DNA of 29,493 nt. Source: an uncultured Parabacteroides sp. GTDB lineage: Bacteria; Bacteroidota; Bacteroidia; Bacteroidales; Tannerellaceae. Below, in pieces: positions 9,087-17,466 of the stretch (positions are counted from its first letter, which is position 1; each line of letters opens with the position of its first letter). The DNA lies in contig CAKVBA010000034.1 in assembly GCA_934725305.1 (NCBI GenBank), positions 1 to 29,493 of the forward strand. Reading direction: 5' to 3'. A program made the translations under genes and the position numbers. The notes under the pieces are model-generated. The model was not told the origin of the DNA. It searched no databases and saw only the letters and a program-made list of their open reading frames with translations.

Positions 9087-10460
9087 ATGAACAAGACAAA
9101 ATTTTACGGATGCCTCGGCATCCTCGCATTCGCAGGAACAATGTTTACTGCATGTAGTGATGACGACGACGTCAACAACAACAATGCCACTACTGCCGTC
9201 TGGACTGTTGATGGCGGACTGAACGCCTGCGACCATCTGCTCTTTACCGAGAGCGACAAGGCCGGTAGCGAGGAGGTGAACGACAATGGTACACAGATTG
9301 GTAACGGCGACCAGGAATTTGTGTTCACGGGTAAGCAGACTCTTAAGAAAGGAACATACATACTGAAAGGATGGGTGTATATCGCCAACGGTGCACAGCT
9401 CACCATCGAACCGGGAACTGTGATAAAGGGCGACAAGGAGACCAAGGCGGCTCTTATTGCTGAGCGCGGTGGAAAACTTGTGGCTCAGGGTTCCGAGACT
9501 CAGCCAATCGTGTTTACCTCTGAACAGACTCCGGGCACCCGTCGTCCCGGCGACTGGGGCGGCATTATCCTTTGTGGAAAGGCCCGCACCAACGCTGCAG
9601 AACAGCAGATCGAAGGAGGTCCGCGCAGCAAGCATGGCGGCAACGACGACATCGACAACTCAGGTGTATTAAGCTACGTGCGTATCGAGTTTGCCGGCTA
9701 TCCCTTCGCTACCGACCAGGAGATAAACGGCTTGACACTGGGTTCTGTGGGTAAGGGCACGAAGATAGACCACGTGCAGGTGTCATACTCCAACGACGAC
9801 TCTTTCGAATGGTTCGGCGGAACGGTTGACTGCAAATACCTCATTGCCTACAAGGGATGGGACGACGACTTCGACACCGACAACGGCTTTAGCGGACATG
9901 TGCAGTATGGCCTTGCCATCCGTGACCCGAAGATTGCCGACAAGTCTATGAGCAACAGTTTCGAGAGCGATAACAATGCCAAGGGAACAAATGCCGACCC
10001 TCATACATCGGCTGTATTCTCAAACTTTACCTTCGTCGGACCTAAGGCCGGAGCCTCAGACTTCGTGAACGAAGCCTCTTATATCACAGCCGGCAGCATG
10101 AATCCCAACAACGGTTCCGGACTGGGACGCTTCCAGAGCGGTATGCAGATCCGCCGCGACTCTCATCTGAGCTGCTTCAACTCCGTTATCGTGGGATGGC
10201 CTGTCGGACTGATCCTCGACAACGATCTTGGCGACACTCAGGGCGCAGCCACTGCCGGATTGCTCAAGTTGCAGAACATCTATATGGCCAATGTGGATGC
10301 CATAGGAACCGACAAGAACAAGGTGCTGAGCGACCCGGCAAACGAATCCTTCTCTGCCAAGTTCTTCCTTGCACAAGCAGGCAACGTATATTCTCAGCTG
10401 GCAACCGGATGGTTTGACCAGACAGGCTATCGCCCACTTGCCGACAGTCCGTTACTCTAA
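9087..10460 (+). CDS. Surface lipoprotein, predicted beta-helix, 3'-truncated
   Basis: Lipoprotein of 457 aa. A signal peptide with lipobox FTAC precedes Cys23, followed by SDDDD, which matches the Bacteroidetes surface-export signal, so it is likely displayed outside the cell. The N-terminal part has beta-helix-like repeats (IEPGTVIKGD, AALIAERGGKL, IVFTSEQT). The central region (YVRIEFAGYPF, IDHVQVSYSNDDSFEWFGG, KGWDDDFDTDNGFSG) is typical of a Bacteroidetes family encoded beside TonB receptors, as here. It ends at TAA 10458-10460, but the same frame continues for 41 more family-like codons to TAA 10584-10586. The gene thus appears shortened by one nonsense change. The function is not known; a ligand-binding partner of the upstream receptor is likely. 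Its 3' end is duplicated at 18559-18891. Confidence 0.82.
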   Translation: MNKTKFYGCLGILAFAGTMFTACSDDDDVNNNNATTAVWTVDGGLNACDHLLFTESDKAGSEEVNDNGTQIGNGDQEFVFTGKQTLKKGTYILKGWVYIANGAQLTIEPGTVIKGDKETKAALIAERGGKLVAQGSETQPIVFTSEQTPGTRRPGDWGGIILCGKARTNAAEQQIEGGPRSKHGGNDDIDNSGVLSYVRIEFAGYPFATDQEINGLTLGSVGKGTKIDHVQVSYSNDDSFEWFGGTVDCKYLIAYKGWDDDFDTDNGFSGHVQYGLAIRDPKIADKSMSNSFESDNNAKGTNADPHTSAVFSNFTFVGPKAGASDFVNEASYITAGSMNPNNGSGLGRFQSGMQIRRDSHLSCFNSVIVGWPVGLILDNDLGDTQGAATAGLLKLQNIYMANVDAIGTDKNKVLSDPANESFSAKFFLAQAGNVYSQLATGWFDQTGYRPLADSPLL

Positions 10461-10610
10461 GCTGCCTCTTTCTCCGACACACTTCTCTCTGGCTTCGACA
10501 AGGTGGCATACGTTGGTGCCTTCGATAACGGAACCGACTGGACAGCAAACTGGGCCAACTTCGATCCTCAGAACACAAACTACTAATAATTACAATAGCC
10601 TGTTTCTTTA
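10277..10610 (+). repeat. Left copy of the ~333-bp direct repeat flanking the island
   Basis: This stretch (3' end of the lipoprotein gene plus 24 nt) recurs at 18559-18891. The first 95 nt differ by five substitutions and one missing base. The last 239 nt (10372-10610 versus 18653-18891) are identical. Homology ends abruptly after TGTTTCTTTA on both sides. Confidence 0.95.
10461..10586 (+). pseudogene. Severed C-terminal codons of the beta-helix lipoprotein
   Basis: Directly after the TAA at 10458, the same frame stays open for 41 codons and ends at a second TAA (10584-10586). It reads GFDKVAYVGAFDNGTDW and WANFDPQNT, with the same codon style as the gene before it. It looks like the original C-terminus. 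A single base change at the first stop, or recoding, would explain it. The change is also present in the second copy (stop at 18739-18741). Confidence 0.75.
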
Positions 10611-10637
10611 GGGACATTCAGTAAATACTATAAAAAT

Positions 10638-10685
10638 AGCCAACTAATTTATACACAAAGTATTGTGGATTAGTTGGCTTTTTTG
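10638..10685 (+). terminator. Terminator downstream of the lipoprotein gene
   Basis: AGCCAACTAAT (10638-10648) pairs with ATTAGTTGGCT (10669-10679). An inner CACAA/TTGTG helix closes on AGTA, and a T run follows. It is a strong intrinsic terminator, and it lies just inside the island boundary. Confidence 0.9.
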
Positions 10686-10967
10686 TGTCTTTAGGTATTC
10701 CTCCGAGGATGAGGTTTCTACTATCTCGCAGCAATTAGCCATAAAGTTTGGAGAGCGATTTAAATTATTGTAATTTTACGCTCGTCGGGACGGGTGGTCC
10801 CGCCCCTTGGCGCTGGCCGTTCCCCGACCGATGAGTTTATAGAGAAAAAATAATGTGTGACACAGTTTATTTTACACTACCAACGCCAGAAACAGATCAT
10901 GACTGTTTTCCATAAATCACTTCTTCTTTTTTAATAGCTCAATTAGGCTAGCATATACATTTAACAC
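10686..10967. other. Non-coding boundary region with a GC-rich structured patch
   Basis: No intact gene is seen. Reading + from 10696, 24 codons end at TAA 10768-10770 (SEDEVSTISQQLAIKFGERF and two Leu), which could be the tail of a lost gene. At about 10779-10831 a GC-rich patch stands out from AT-rich surroundings: GTCGGG (10782-10787) and CCCGAC can pair around GGGACGGGTGGTCCC, a nested inverted repeat. TGACACAGTTT at 10858-10868 recurs at 18535-18545. These look like debris or a functional end of mobile DNA, but I cannot assign a family. Confidence 0.45.
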
Positions 10968-12065
10968 TTAAATAGTTTTTTTTCTTTTAGCGAGATAAAT
11001 AGCAATACCAGAAACAGTTAAATAAACACCTATAACACATGAAATAAAGTAAATAATTTTTACAACTATTCCACCCCACATTCCGGTATGCAAAATAAAA
11101 GCATACCCCATCATTTTTCTATCTCCAGATATTTCATCATAGTAAGTTCTAGACAAAATATTTCCATTTTCATCAAAACGATATGAGTCAGAAGCTCTCT
11201 GATGTTTATGATTATCAGTTGCAACATTCACCCTATTGTTTTGTACGACTATAGACTTATAATCAGGGACCTCCGTCATTGTTTGCTGACAAGCGTTAGC
11301 CCAAATACTTACATCCGGCTGTGTTGCTTTGTTATGTCCTCCTGCACTTTTTCCCTTTGCATCCTTCCCCTCATAAATGCCCAAAACAATTGCCACACCT
11401 TTGCGATAGGATTCAAAACTCCATATAGGTCCTGTCAATGCCATTAATAAGAGAAATATAAAACTATACATACCTAATGAACGATGGGAGGTAAACCAAT
11501 ACTGAATTTTATTTTTCCCATTTTTTATGACAAAAAGATTTTTCCATAAATGTAGTTTTTTAGGTATTACATAAAGAAAACCAGATATTAGCACCAATGA
11601 CATCACAAGAGATGCTATTCCCATTATTTTTTTACCAGTTTGTCTGTCTGGAAAACTATCAGGTGTAAACAACAACCATCTGTGAAGACAACGTACCGTA
11701 AAAAAGAAAGAAGATGCTGGAGCTCCTTTTCCTGTAACTTCTCCTGTATAAGGGTTCATAGTAAGATATACCCCTTTAACTTCTACCACTTTGAATTCAC
11801 ATGTTTTATCCGGTCGAGAATAAAATTGGGCTGACTCCAAAGTCTTTCCTTCTGAACGAACAACTTTGTCTGCAATATTCAAAAGAGAATCAACAGGTAA
11901 AGTTTTTTCCCCTTCATAATTTTTTACATAGAAAAAATTGGGGTTAATCATCTGTTGTATCTCTGTTTGAAAAACAAGTATTGCTCCTGTAAGACACAAT
12001 ATAATAACAAACAGTCCACAAAGTAACGAAAGGTATAAATGTATCTTTCTGAAAATTCTTTTCAT
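10968..12065 (-). CDS. xusC: PepSY-domain inner-membrane protein (XusC-like)
   Basis: A 365-aa PepSY-associated membrane protein with four membrane helices (about 10-32, 147-167, 197-216, 335-358) and two periplasmic PepSY-type regions between them. Conserved histidines lie at the membrane edges: His9 (RKIHLYLSL), His128 (LHRWL), His194 (SHRSLGMYS) and His326 (LHTGMWGG). The same arrangement occurs in ferric-siderophore reductases such as FoxB, where the histidines bind haem. It is the last gene of a three-gene - strand operon, starting 16 nt after the DUF4374 gene. The order receptor, DUF4374 lipoprotein, PepSY protein matches XusABC of Bacteroides thetaiotaomicron, which takes up enterobactin-type xenosiderophores. 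A role in releasing or reducing siderophore iron is inferred. Confidence 0.8.
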   Translation of the reverse strand: MKRIFRKIHLYLSLLCGLFVIILCLTGAILVFQTEIQQMINPNFFYVKNYEGEKTLPVDSLLNIADKVVRSEGKTLESAQFYSRPDKTCEFKVVEVKGVYLTMNPYTGEVTGKGAPASSFFFTVRCLHRWLLFTPDSFPDRQTGKKIMGIASLVMSLVLISGFLYVIPKKLHLWKNLFVIKNGKNKIQYWFTSHRSLGMYSFIFLLLMALTGPIWSFESYRKGVAIVLGIYEGKDAKGKSAGGHNKATQPDVSIWANACQQTMTEVPDYKSIVVQNNRVNVATDNHKHQRASDSYRFDENGNILSRTYYDEISGDRKMMGYAFILHTGMWGGIVVKIIYFISCVIGVYLTVSGIAIYLAKRKKTI

Positions 12066-12081
12066 TGAAACAAATCTTTAA

Positions 12082-13341
12082 TTAAAATACTCCGATATAA
12101 GAAGCACCGGCACCTGTCTTAAGCTTTGAGCCAACTTCAAATCCGTTTGCATCAGCTTTTGAAGAATCGAAAATGTAAACATTTCCTTCTCCTCCAACAG
12201 GACATAAAGCCATGTATACCTTTCCATCAAGAACTTTTGCATATTGATACTGGAACAAATATAGTTTATCCGGTACATTCATTTTAATCACAGACTTATT
12301 ATATATATCAACGCGGATAATACCCCAAGCGGCAGCTTTTTCACTGTCACCTTTCTTTGCATCATAATATGTTGCATAGCCAATACCATTTCCTGCATAA
12401 AACCAACCTAACGCACCTATTTCAACTCCGGCTGCCTTTGAAAGATCAAAATCATAACTGTCATCATATACTCCGTCTGATAATTTCAGCATATGAGTTT
12501 TGTTGATTTGGTAGACATCTCCTTTTTCATCCTTATGCGCTACCGGGATACGATAACCATAAGTAGATCCATTTGCCAATGCTGATTCGATAACTTTCGG
12601 ATTCTTTAATGAAGGATAGTCAACAACCAGTGTAGTTGCCGGATAAACAAGATTCTTGACCTGTTCGTTCGGTTTATTTGGATTTAATTTTCTCTTTGCA
12701 ACACCATAATATGCTTTTCCGCCGGCAACAACCGGGGCATCAATTCTGAACACAAAAGAGTTTTCCTTTTTGTCAAATTCAGAAGTTGGTATCACAAATG
12801 TTTCACTTGCCCCAAGCGACATATCCGTAAGATTTACATCCACAATTGTAGCTTTTGCTTCTGAATACAGGTATCCTCCAGACTGATTATCTTGGTCTGT
12901 AAATATCTTTTCAGTCTTTACATTATGCAGCAAAGCTTTTTCGTCATCCAGCATTGTCCACCTCGGATATTCTGTGCCAACAGTTGGAGCTACATTTGTT
13001 TCATGAGTTTTGGTATAGTCTTGTCCTCCTGCTACAGAAAATTTAGTTATTGTTCCTCCTCCATAATTCAGATTGTAAAGAGTCTTACCATCTTTTGAAG
13101 AATAAACTCGTGCTGTACGTGTTGAAGGAACTTCAAAACCGAAATTATTGAATGAAATCTCTCCGTCTTTCAAATTGTCCAAAGCCTGTACATATGTTTC
13201 CGTATTTCCTTCAGTGCTTGTTGAAAGAACTACATTGAAAAGCACTTCCGACGGCATTTTCGGTTTTTCAACTACAGGCTCATCTTTCGTACATGCTGCC
13301 ATAGATAGTAAAAGGCAGCTACCTAATAAAAGTTTGTTCAT
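12082..13341 (-). CDS. xusB: DUF4374 siderophore-binding surface lipoprotein (XusB-like)
   Basis: Lipoprotein of 419 aa. The signal peptide ends in lipobox MAAC (Cys17), followed by TKDEP, which fits the Bacteroidetes surface-lipoprotein export signal. The rest is the DUF4374 type, with repeated beta-rich segments consistent with a beta-propeller (ARVYSSKDGKTLYNLNYGGG, YPRWTMLDDEKALLHN, GYRIPVAHKDEKGDVY, KVYMALCPVGGEGNVYIF). In B. thetaiotaomicron the homologue XusB binds ferric enterobactin at the cell surface and works with the receptor XusA. Here the gene sits between receptor and PepSY genes in the same order. It starts 62 nt after the xusA stop. The exact siderophore range of this copy cannot be read from sequence. 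Confidence 0.82.
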   Translation of the reverse strand: MNKLLLGSCLLLSMAACTKDEPVVEKPKMPSEVLFNVVLSTSTEGNTETYVQALDNLKDGEISFNNFGFEVPSTRTARVYSSKDGKTLYNLNYGGGTITKFSVAGGQDYTKTHETNVAPTVGTEYPRWTMLDDEKALLHNVKTEKIFTDQDNQSGGYLYSEAKATIVDVNLTDMSLGASETFVIPTSEFDKKENSFVFRIDAPVVAGGKAYYGVAKRKLNPNKPNEQVKNLVYPATTLVVDYPSLKNPKVIESALANGSTYGYRIPVAHKDEKGDVYQINKTHMLKLSDGVYDDSYDFDLSKAAGVEIGALGWFYAGNGIGYATYYDAKKGDSEKAAAWGIIRVDIYNKSVIKMNVPDKLYLFQYQYAKVLDGKVYMALCPVGGEGNVYIFDSSKADANGFEVGSKLKTGAGASYIGVF

Positions 13342-13403
13342 TTTGTTATTTAAATTAAGTTTATGTTTTATGTTAATTACAATATAAATGATTGATTAAA
13401 ATC

Positions 13404-15827
13404 CTATTTTGTAAATGAATAAGTCACTTTCACAAAAAACATTCTTCCCGGCTTCTGCAATGCCCAGTTATCGAACACCTGCTCGTTCAGGAGATTCTTC
13501 ACATCTGTACTCAAGCTCAGATTTCTTTTCGGGAAATAATAAACCACACCTAAGTCATGAACCATCAGGCTTGGAATAACTGCTTTACCCGCTCCGCCCA
13601 GACTTTCCCAATTCCTAAAAAATTCATGGACATATCCCATATTATAAGTAAAACTTATTCTCGATCCACGCTGTAACCAGTTTTCAGCAATATATTCAAC
13701 ATTCCAGTTTGTAGTAAAGAAAGGATCATTACGCAACCTGTCTTTATAATAGAGATATTCCGTTCCATGCTTGTCATATCTAAGATTGAATCGAGCATCT
13801 GTATAAGAAAGATTAAATTCACTCATCAGACGGTGATCATAATTATATCTGATATCCAGATCTACTCCCTTACTCAAAATCTTACCTAAGTTTTCGTATC
13901 CGTACATCTCGTCAGTAAGATTAGTCAAAGATTTTTGAATCATATCTTTAATATCCCTGTAGAAAAGATTTATATCTGTTTCCAAAGAGTGTTTTCCCAG
14001 TTTTAAAGGACCAATTATTGCCCCCACATTTATATTTGTACTTTTTTCCGGCCTTAACTCATATGATGTTTGAATATTATTCGTTGAATTACCCAGCAGC
14101 TCGGTTACACCAGGAAGACGTGTTGCATATTCTGCAGAAGTTGTCAGCATCAGTTCCGGAACAATACGAAAAGAAACAGCTCCGCCAAATCCATTGTCAG
14201 ATACAGCTCGGGATATCTTTTCAGAAACAATCTCCCCGTCTTTCAACACCGGGTCACTAAGTTTAACCGACTGGTGGTAATGCTTATAGAACAGGCTCGT
14301 ATGCAATCTGTCATCAAAATATTTACCATCATAGTCAAAACTTAGTATTGTTTTATTCATATATCTGGTGTCAGTAAATCTCTGTTCTGCCTCCGTCAGA
14401 TATGGGTCTTTCACGTCACGGGTAAAGGCATTATATAAAACATTTGCAGAAAGAACTTGCGACGGGACAATCCTGTACGACAAACGCATTCTGCCAGTCT
14501 TTGTTCCTTCAATATTTGTTGCAAGAGTTGCCTTTCCGGCTTCTCCTCCACCTTTGTTCCACACAACCGGATTCCCGTTTCTATCCGTCATAATCTCACC
14601 CAACCAGTTATACATATATGGAACAGTATCCGTAACCAATCTACGTCCCTTTGCAAAAGTGAAATTTGCAGAAATATCAAGATTTGGAAGTAGATCTCTT
14701 TTGTCATACTGCATCTTTCCCATATACGTATGCTGCGAAGAGTTTCTATTTCCATACACCACTTCCATTGTTGCTCCATGCTGTATGTCTTTTCCCATAT
14801 CAGAGTATATGAAACCGAGCAAAAAGCGGTCTGCCCATTTTACTTTCGTAAAACCTGTATTAATAGTAACTCCTTTGGATGTATAAGCATCATGAAAACG
14901 TTCAGCTTTTATCCTTTCAACTTTTCCGTTTTGTGGATCTGTTATTTTCACAGGGTCGCCCCACACCTTGTAATTATTATCACTATGGTTGAAGAAAACA
15001 GCTCCCTGAACCGTAAAACCGGATTTTGCATCTCTGAAATTTGCATTCAAATCCCATTTGTGGGTGTTAAATGAGCCATAGGTGTAGGACGTAGAGATAG
15101 ATTTACTTGATGGTTGCTTCAATATTATATTGATAGCTCCACCCAAGGCATCATCTGTGAGATGTGCGGGTACGACTCCCTTATAAATATCTATTCTTTC
15201 AATCATAGATGGAGGAAGACTGCTGACAGAAAATGAGGAGCCATAATTTCCCATAGGTATTCCATCTATAAAAATACGTATAGAATTACCAGACATACCG
15301 TTGATATTATATTGTATATCGGAACCTACTCCTCCACTCTGACGAAGTTTCACACCGGATACTCTATTGAGGAGTTCACTTGTCTGCAAATTTCCGAAAG
15401 ATGCTTTTTTTGTATTGATAGCACTTATGGCAAAACCTTTCTCTCTCTCTTTTCTGCTTTCTGATTTAGCTACAACTGTAACCTCATTCAATTCTGTAAC
15501 TGAAGGCTTTACTATTAGATCATATTTACAATCACCTTTTAGTGTATCTATATTCTTAACAACCGTTTCATAACCTACAGCAGAAACAACTAGTACATAT
15601 TTACCAGATTTTACTTTAAGTGAATAGCGGCCATTAATATCTGTAACTGTACCTATTGAAGTATCTTTCAAATATACTGTAGCAAAATCTACAATTTCAC
15701 CTTCCGTAGATTTAACTATACCCGAAATTGTTATATCCTTTATTTCTATTGAATAGATGTTATTTATATTCAAATACAATATAAATATTATAACTAGAAA
15801 TCGTTGAATAAATATATTATTTAGCAT
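13404..15827 (-). CDS. xusA: TonB-dependent siderophore receptor (XusA-like)
   Basis: TonB-dependent receptor of 807 aa. It has a hydrophobic signal peptide (about 1-26), a CarboxypepD_reg-like domain (about 32-118, with GTVTDINGRYSL and VSAVGYETVV), a plug (about 125-235, with LLNRVSGVKLRQSGGVGSD and IRIFIDGIPMGNYG) and a 22-strand-type barrel ending FVKVTYSFTK. It imports ferric xenosiderophore across the outer membrane, by analogy with XusA. The call rests on the downstream DUF4374 and PepSY genes more than on receptor residues. The start codon lies only 23 nt from the edge of an IS982 element, which separates the gene from the likely native promoter at 16935-16965. The codons are AT-rich, unlike the receptor at 6220. 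Confidence 0.85.
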   Translation of the reverse strand: MLNNIFIQRFLVIIFILYLNINNIYSIEIKDITISGIVKSTEGEIVDFATVYLKDTSIGTVTDINGRYSLKVKSGKYVLVVSAVGYETVVKNIDTLKGDCKYDLIVKPSVTELNEVTVVAKSESRKEREKGFAISAINTKKASFGNLQTSELLNRVSGVKLRQSGGVGSDIQYNINGMSGNSIRIFIDGIPMGNYGSSFSVSSLPPSMIERIDIYKGVVPAHLTDDALGGAINIILKQPSSKSISTSYTYGSFNTHKWDLNANFRDAKSGFTVQGAVFFNHSDNNYKVWGDPVKITDPQNGKVERIKAERFHDAYTSKGVTINTGFTKVKWADRFLLGFIYSDMGKDIQHGATMEVVYGNRNSSQHTYMGKMQYDKRDLLPNLDISANFTFAKGRRLVTDTVPYMYNWLGEIMTDRNGNPVVWNKGGGEAGKATLATNIEGTKTGRMRLSYRIVPSQVLSANVLYNAFTRDVKDPYLTEAEQRFTDTRYMNKTILSFDYDGKYFDDRLHTSLFYKHYHQSVKLSDPVLKDGEIVSEKISRAVSDNGFGGAVSFRIVPELMLTTSAEYATRLPGVTELLGNSTNNIQTSYELRPEKSTNINVGAIIGPLKLGKHSLETDINLFYRDIKDMIQKSLTNLTDEMYGYENLGKILSKGVDLDIRYNYDHRLMSEFNLSYTDARFNLRYDKHGTEYLYYKDRLRNDPFFTTNWNVEYIAENWLQRGSRISFTYNMGYVHEFFRNWESLGGAGKAVIPSLMVHDLGVVYYFPKRNLSLSTDVKNLLNEQVFDNWALQKPGRMFFVKVTYSFTK

Positions 15828-15844
15828 AAGCTATAAAACATTAA

Positions 15845-15850
15845 TTATCA
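15845..15850. repeat. Left target-site duplication of the IS982 element
   Basis: TTATCA directly abuts the left end of the element and recurs at 16873-16878 just beyond the right end. This is a 6-bp target duplication. Confidence 0.8.
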
Positions 15851-16872
15851 GCCTGTTGGCGGAATTAAAATAGCGCATATTTAACTCTGCCAATAGGTTT
15901 TCCATTTTTGTAGTTAATATATTGGAGGATTGTAAGTGCGCTAATCTTCCCGACAATCCGGGCAAACAATCCGTCTGTATCTTTCGCATAATTCCTCATA
16001 ATCATAAACTGGTCACACAGTTGGGAGAATAGGGTTTCGATTCTTTTTCTCGCCTTGGCAAAAGCAGGAAATGTAGGCTTCCATTCTTTCTGGTTACACT
16101 TGTATGGTACCTCCAATCTGATATTGGCTGTTTCAAAAAGATCCAATTGTACTTGGGCACTTATATATCCTCTGTCCCCTATGACTGTGCAATTACTATA
16201 GTCCATCTTTACATCCTTCAGGTAATGAATGTCATGCACACTTGCCTTGGTAAGGTCAAAGAAATGGATGACTCTGCTTAACCCGCAGAGCGTGTGGAGT
16301 TTATACCCGTAATAAAATATGCCTTGTGATGCGCAGTATCCGATTGACGGTGCTTTCTCAAAATCCTTCTTTCCCATACAGCAACGCTTGGAACGGGCAA
16401 TACGACATACTTCTATCGGCTTCGAATCAATGCAGAAATAATCTTCGCCACCATCCATTTCTGAAGCTATTCTTTCCCGGATTGCATTGTATAGGGAAGA
16501 AGTAATTTTACATCTGTCATTGTATTGTCTGCGGGATATAAGATTGGGAATTTCAACTCTATATTCCTGTAGCTTTGCAAACAACAGAGACTCACTGTCA
16601 ATACCAACAGCCTCTGATGTCATGTTCAATGCCACTATTTCGAGGTCAGAGATTCTGGGAACCATTCCTTTTCTTGGCATATTCCCTGATTCATTGACTA
16701 AATTGCCGGATACTTGCTTGCATATGTTTAGGAATTTTGCGAATATTGCATATAGGTTGTGCATACGATATTTGTCTATTAAAAGTTTGATCACATTTAA
16801 TTTGTTAAATATCAACAATATGCACAACTTTTTATACATAAATCTTTTATCAATTTAATTCCGCCAACAGGT
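15851..16872 (-). mobile_element. IS982-family insertion sequence (1022 bp)
   Basis: The ends carry an inverted repeat: CCTGTTGGCGGAATTAAA at 15852-15869 and its exact complement at 16854-16871. One base lies outside each arm. TTATCA flanks both sides. The single gene inside is an intact IS982-type transposase on the - strand. Length, inverted repeats and target duplication all fit a complete, recently inserted copy. It sits in the 5' leader of xusA, in the same transcriptional direction. Confidence 0.92.
15865..16764 (-). CDS. IS982-family transposase
   Basis: DDE transposase of 299 aa that cuts and joins the ends of its insertion sequence. Visible catalytic residues are Asp113 (FCIDSKPIEVC), Asp197 (IGDRGYIS) and Glu243 (RKRIETLFSQLCDQF). 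The motif SVHDIHYLKD and the C-terminal ISALTILQYIN are typical of IS982. I prefer ATG 16764 (MHNLYAIFAKF), the usual family N-terminus. An in-frame ATG at 16839 would add 25 residues and is still inside the element. The stop lies 14 nt from the element edge and the gene points toward xusA, so transcripts could run through into the xus operon. Confidence 0.92.
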   Translation of the reverse strand: MHNLYAIFAKFLNICKQVSGNLVNESGNMPRKGMVPRISDLEIVALNMTSEAVGIDSESLLFAKLQEYRVEIPNLISRRQYNDRCKITSSLYNAIRERIASEMDGGEDYFCIDSKPIEVCRIARSKRCCMGKKDFEKAPSIGYCASQGIFYYGYKLHTLCGLSRVIHFFDLTKASVHDIHYLKDVKMDYSNCTVIGDRGYISAQVQLDLFETANIRLEVPYKCNQKEWKPTFPAFAKARKRIETLFSQLCDQFMIMRNYAKDTDGLFARIVGKISALTILQYINYKNGKPIGRVKYALF

Positions 16873-16878
16873 TTATCA
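16873..16878. repeat. Right target-site duplication of the IS982 element
   Basis: TTATCA is identical to 15845-15850 and lies one base beyond the terminal CCAACAGG plus T. Confidence 0.8.
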
Positions 16879-17409
16879 TTGTATTTTTTTTCTTATTTTC
16901 ATACAAATTACACCACATATATTTAATTTTATCGCAAAATTAGTGTGATAATAACAATTAAAAAATACCTGTTTATTTGTATTTACAACACTAAACAATA
17001 CCACGCTATACCCATCAATAGGTATCGTTTGTGTTTTATTAAATAACTAAAATCGCAGAAAATACGTGGTTTACCGGAGGCTTACGTGTTTTCTTACCAA
17101 GAAATTACATTATAAAGCTCTATCAATGAGTTGATAAATACACTCTTTAGAAATCTATCCTTCAAGCGAAAACTTTTGAACTGTAGATTTTTCTTGACCC
17201 TTATCACAATAAAGATTCATGCAAATGAATCGTCTAAAACTTTTACACATCTCTTCTTAAGGAGTTTAACTCTCCTAGAAATACTTATTTTTAGGTATTC
17301 TCTTTTTGTGCTCATTATCAACAATATAGACAAAAAAACAATCAATAAACTACAAAGTAATACTAAGACTTTCTATTATAATGCACACATAAATCACTAG
17401 TTATTGGTA
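16879..17409. other. AT-rich divergent intergenic region (xus / flavodoxin)
   Basis: This long AT-rich stretch separates the IS from the flavodoxin gene. It contains the probable native xusA promoter. It also has a small inverted repeat ATACC/GGTAT near 17010-17030 and a hairpin GAAAATACGT (17058-17067) with ACGTGTTTTC (17084-17093) around a 16-nt loop containing ACCGGAGG. An open frame at 17131-17400 has no recognisable product. No tRNA or integrase is seen. Confidence 0.55.
16935..16965 (-). promoter_or_regulatory. Likely native xusA promoter, now cut off by the IS
   Basis: On the - strand TAATTTTG (16942-16935) is a perfect -7 element, and TTTT (16965-16962) stands 19 nt upstream in the -33 position. 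The spacer reads TTAATTGTTATTATCACAC, loosely like half of a Fur-type AT-rich operator; this resemblance is weak. Transcription starting near 16928 now enters the IS982 element 50 nt later instead of xusA directly. Confidence 0.5.
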
Positions 17410-17440
17410 TTTCAAGAAATAAATAGACAATATATTTTTG
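17410..17440 (+). promoter_or_regulatory. Flavodoxin promoter
   Basis: TATTTTTG (17433-17440) fits TAnnTTTG, and TTTC (17410-17413) stands 19 nt upstream as a near -33 element. The predicted start of transcription, about 17447, leaves a leader of about 20 nt before the start codon. Confidence 0.6.
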
Positions 17441-17466
17441 TGACAACAAAATAACATATTATGATC

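Noticed and set aside
16942..16961. Fur box between the -33 and -7 of the xusA promoter
   Set aside because: Only part of the spacer resembles a Fur half-site. The match is too weak to annotate, although iron control is expected from function.
17131..17400. 89-codon + strand open frame before flavodoxin
   Set aside because: AT-rich, no recognisable motif, no promoter fit, and composition like non-coding DNA.
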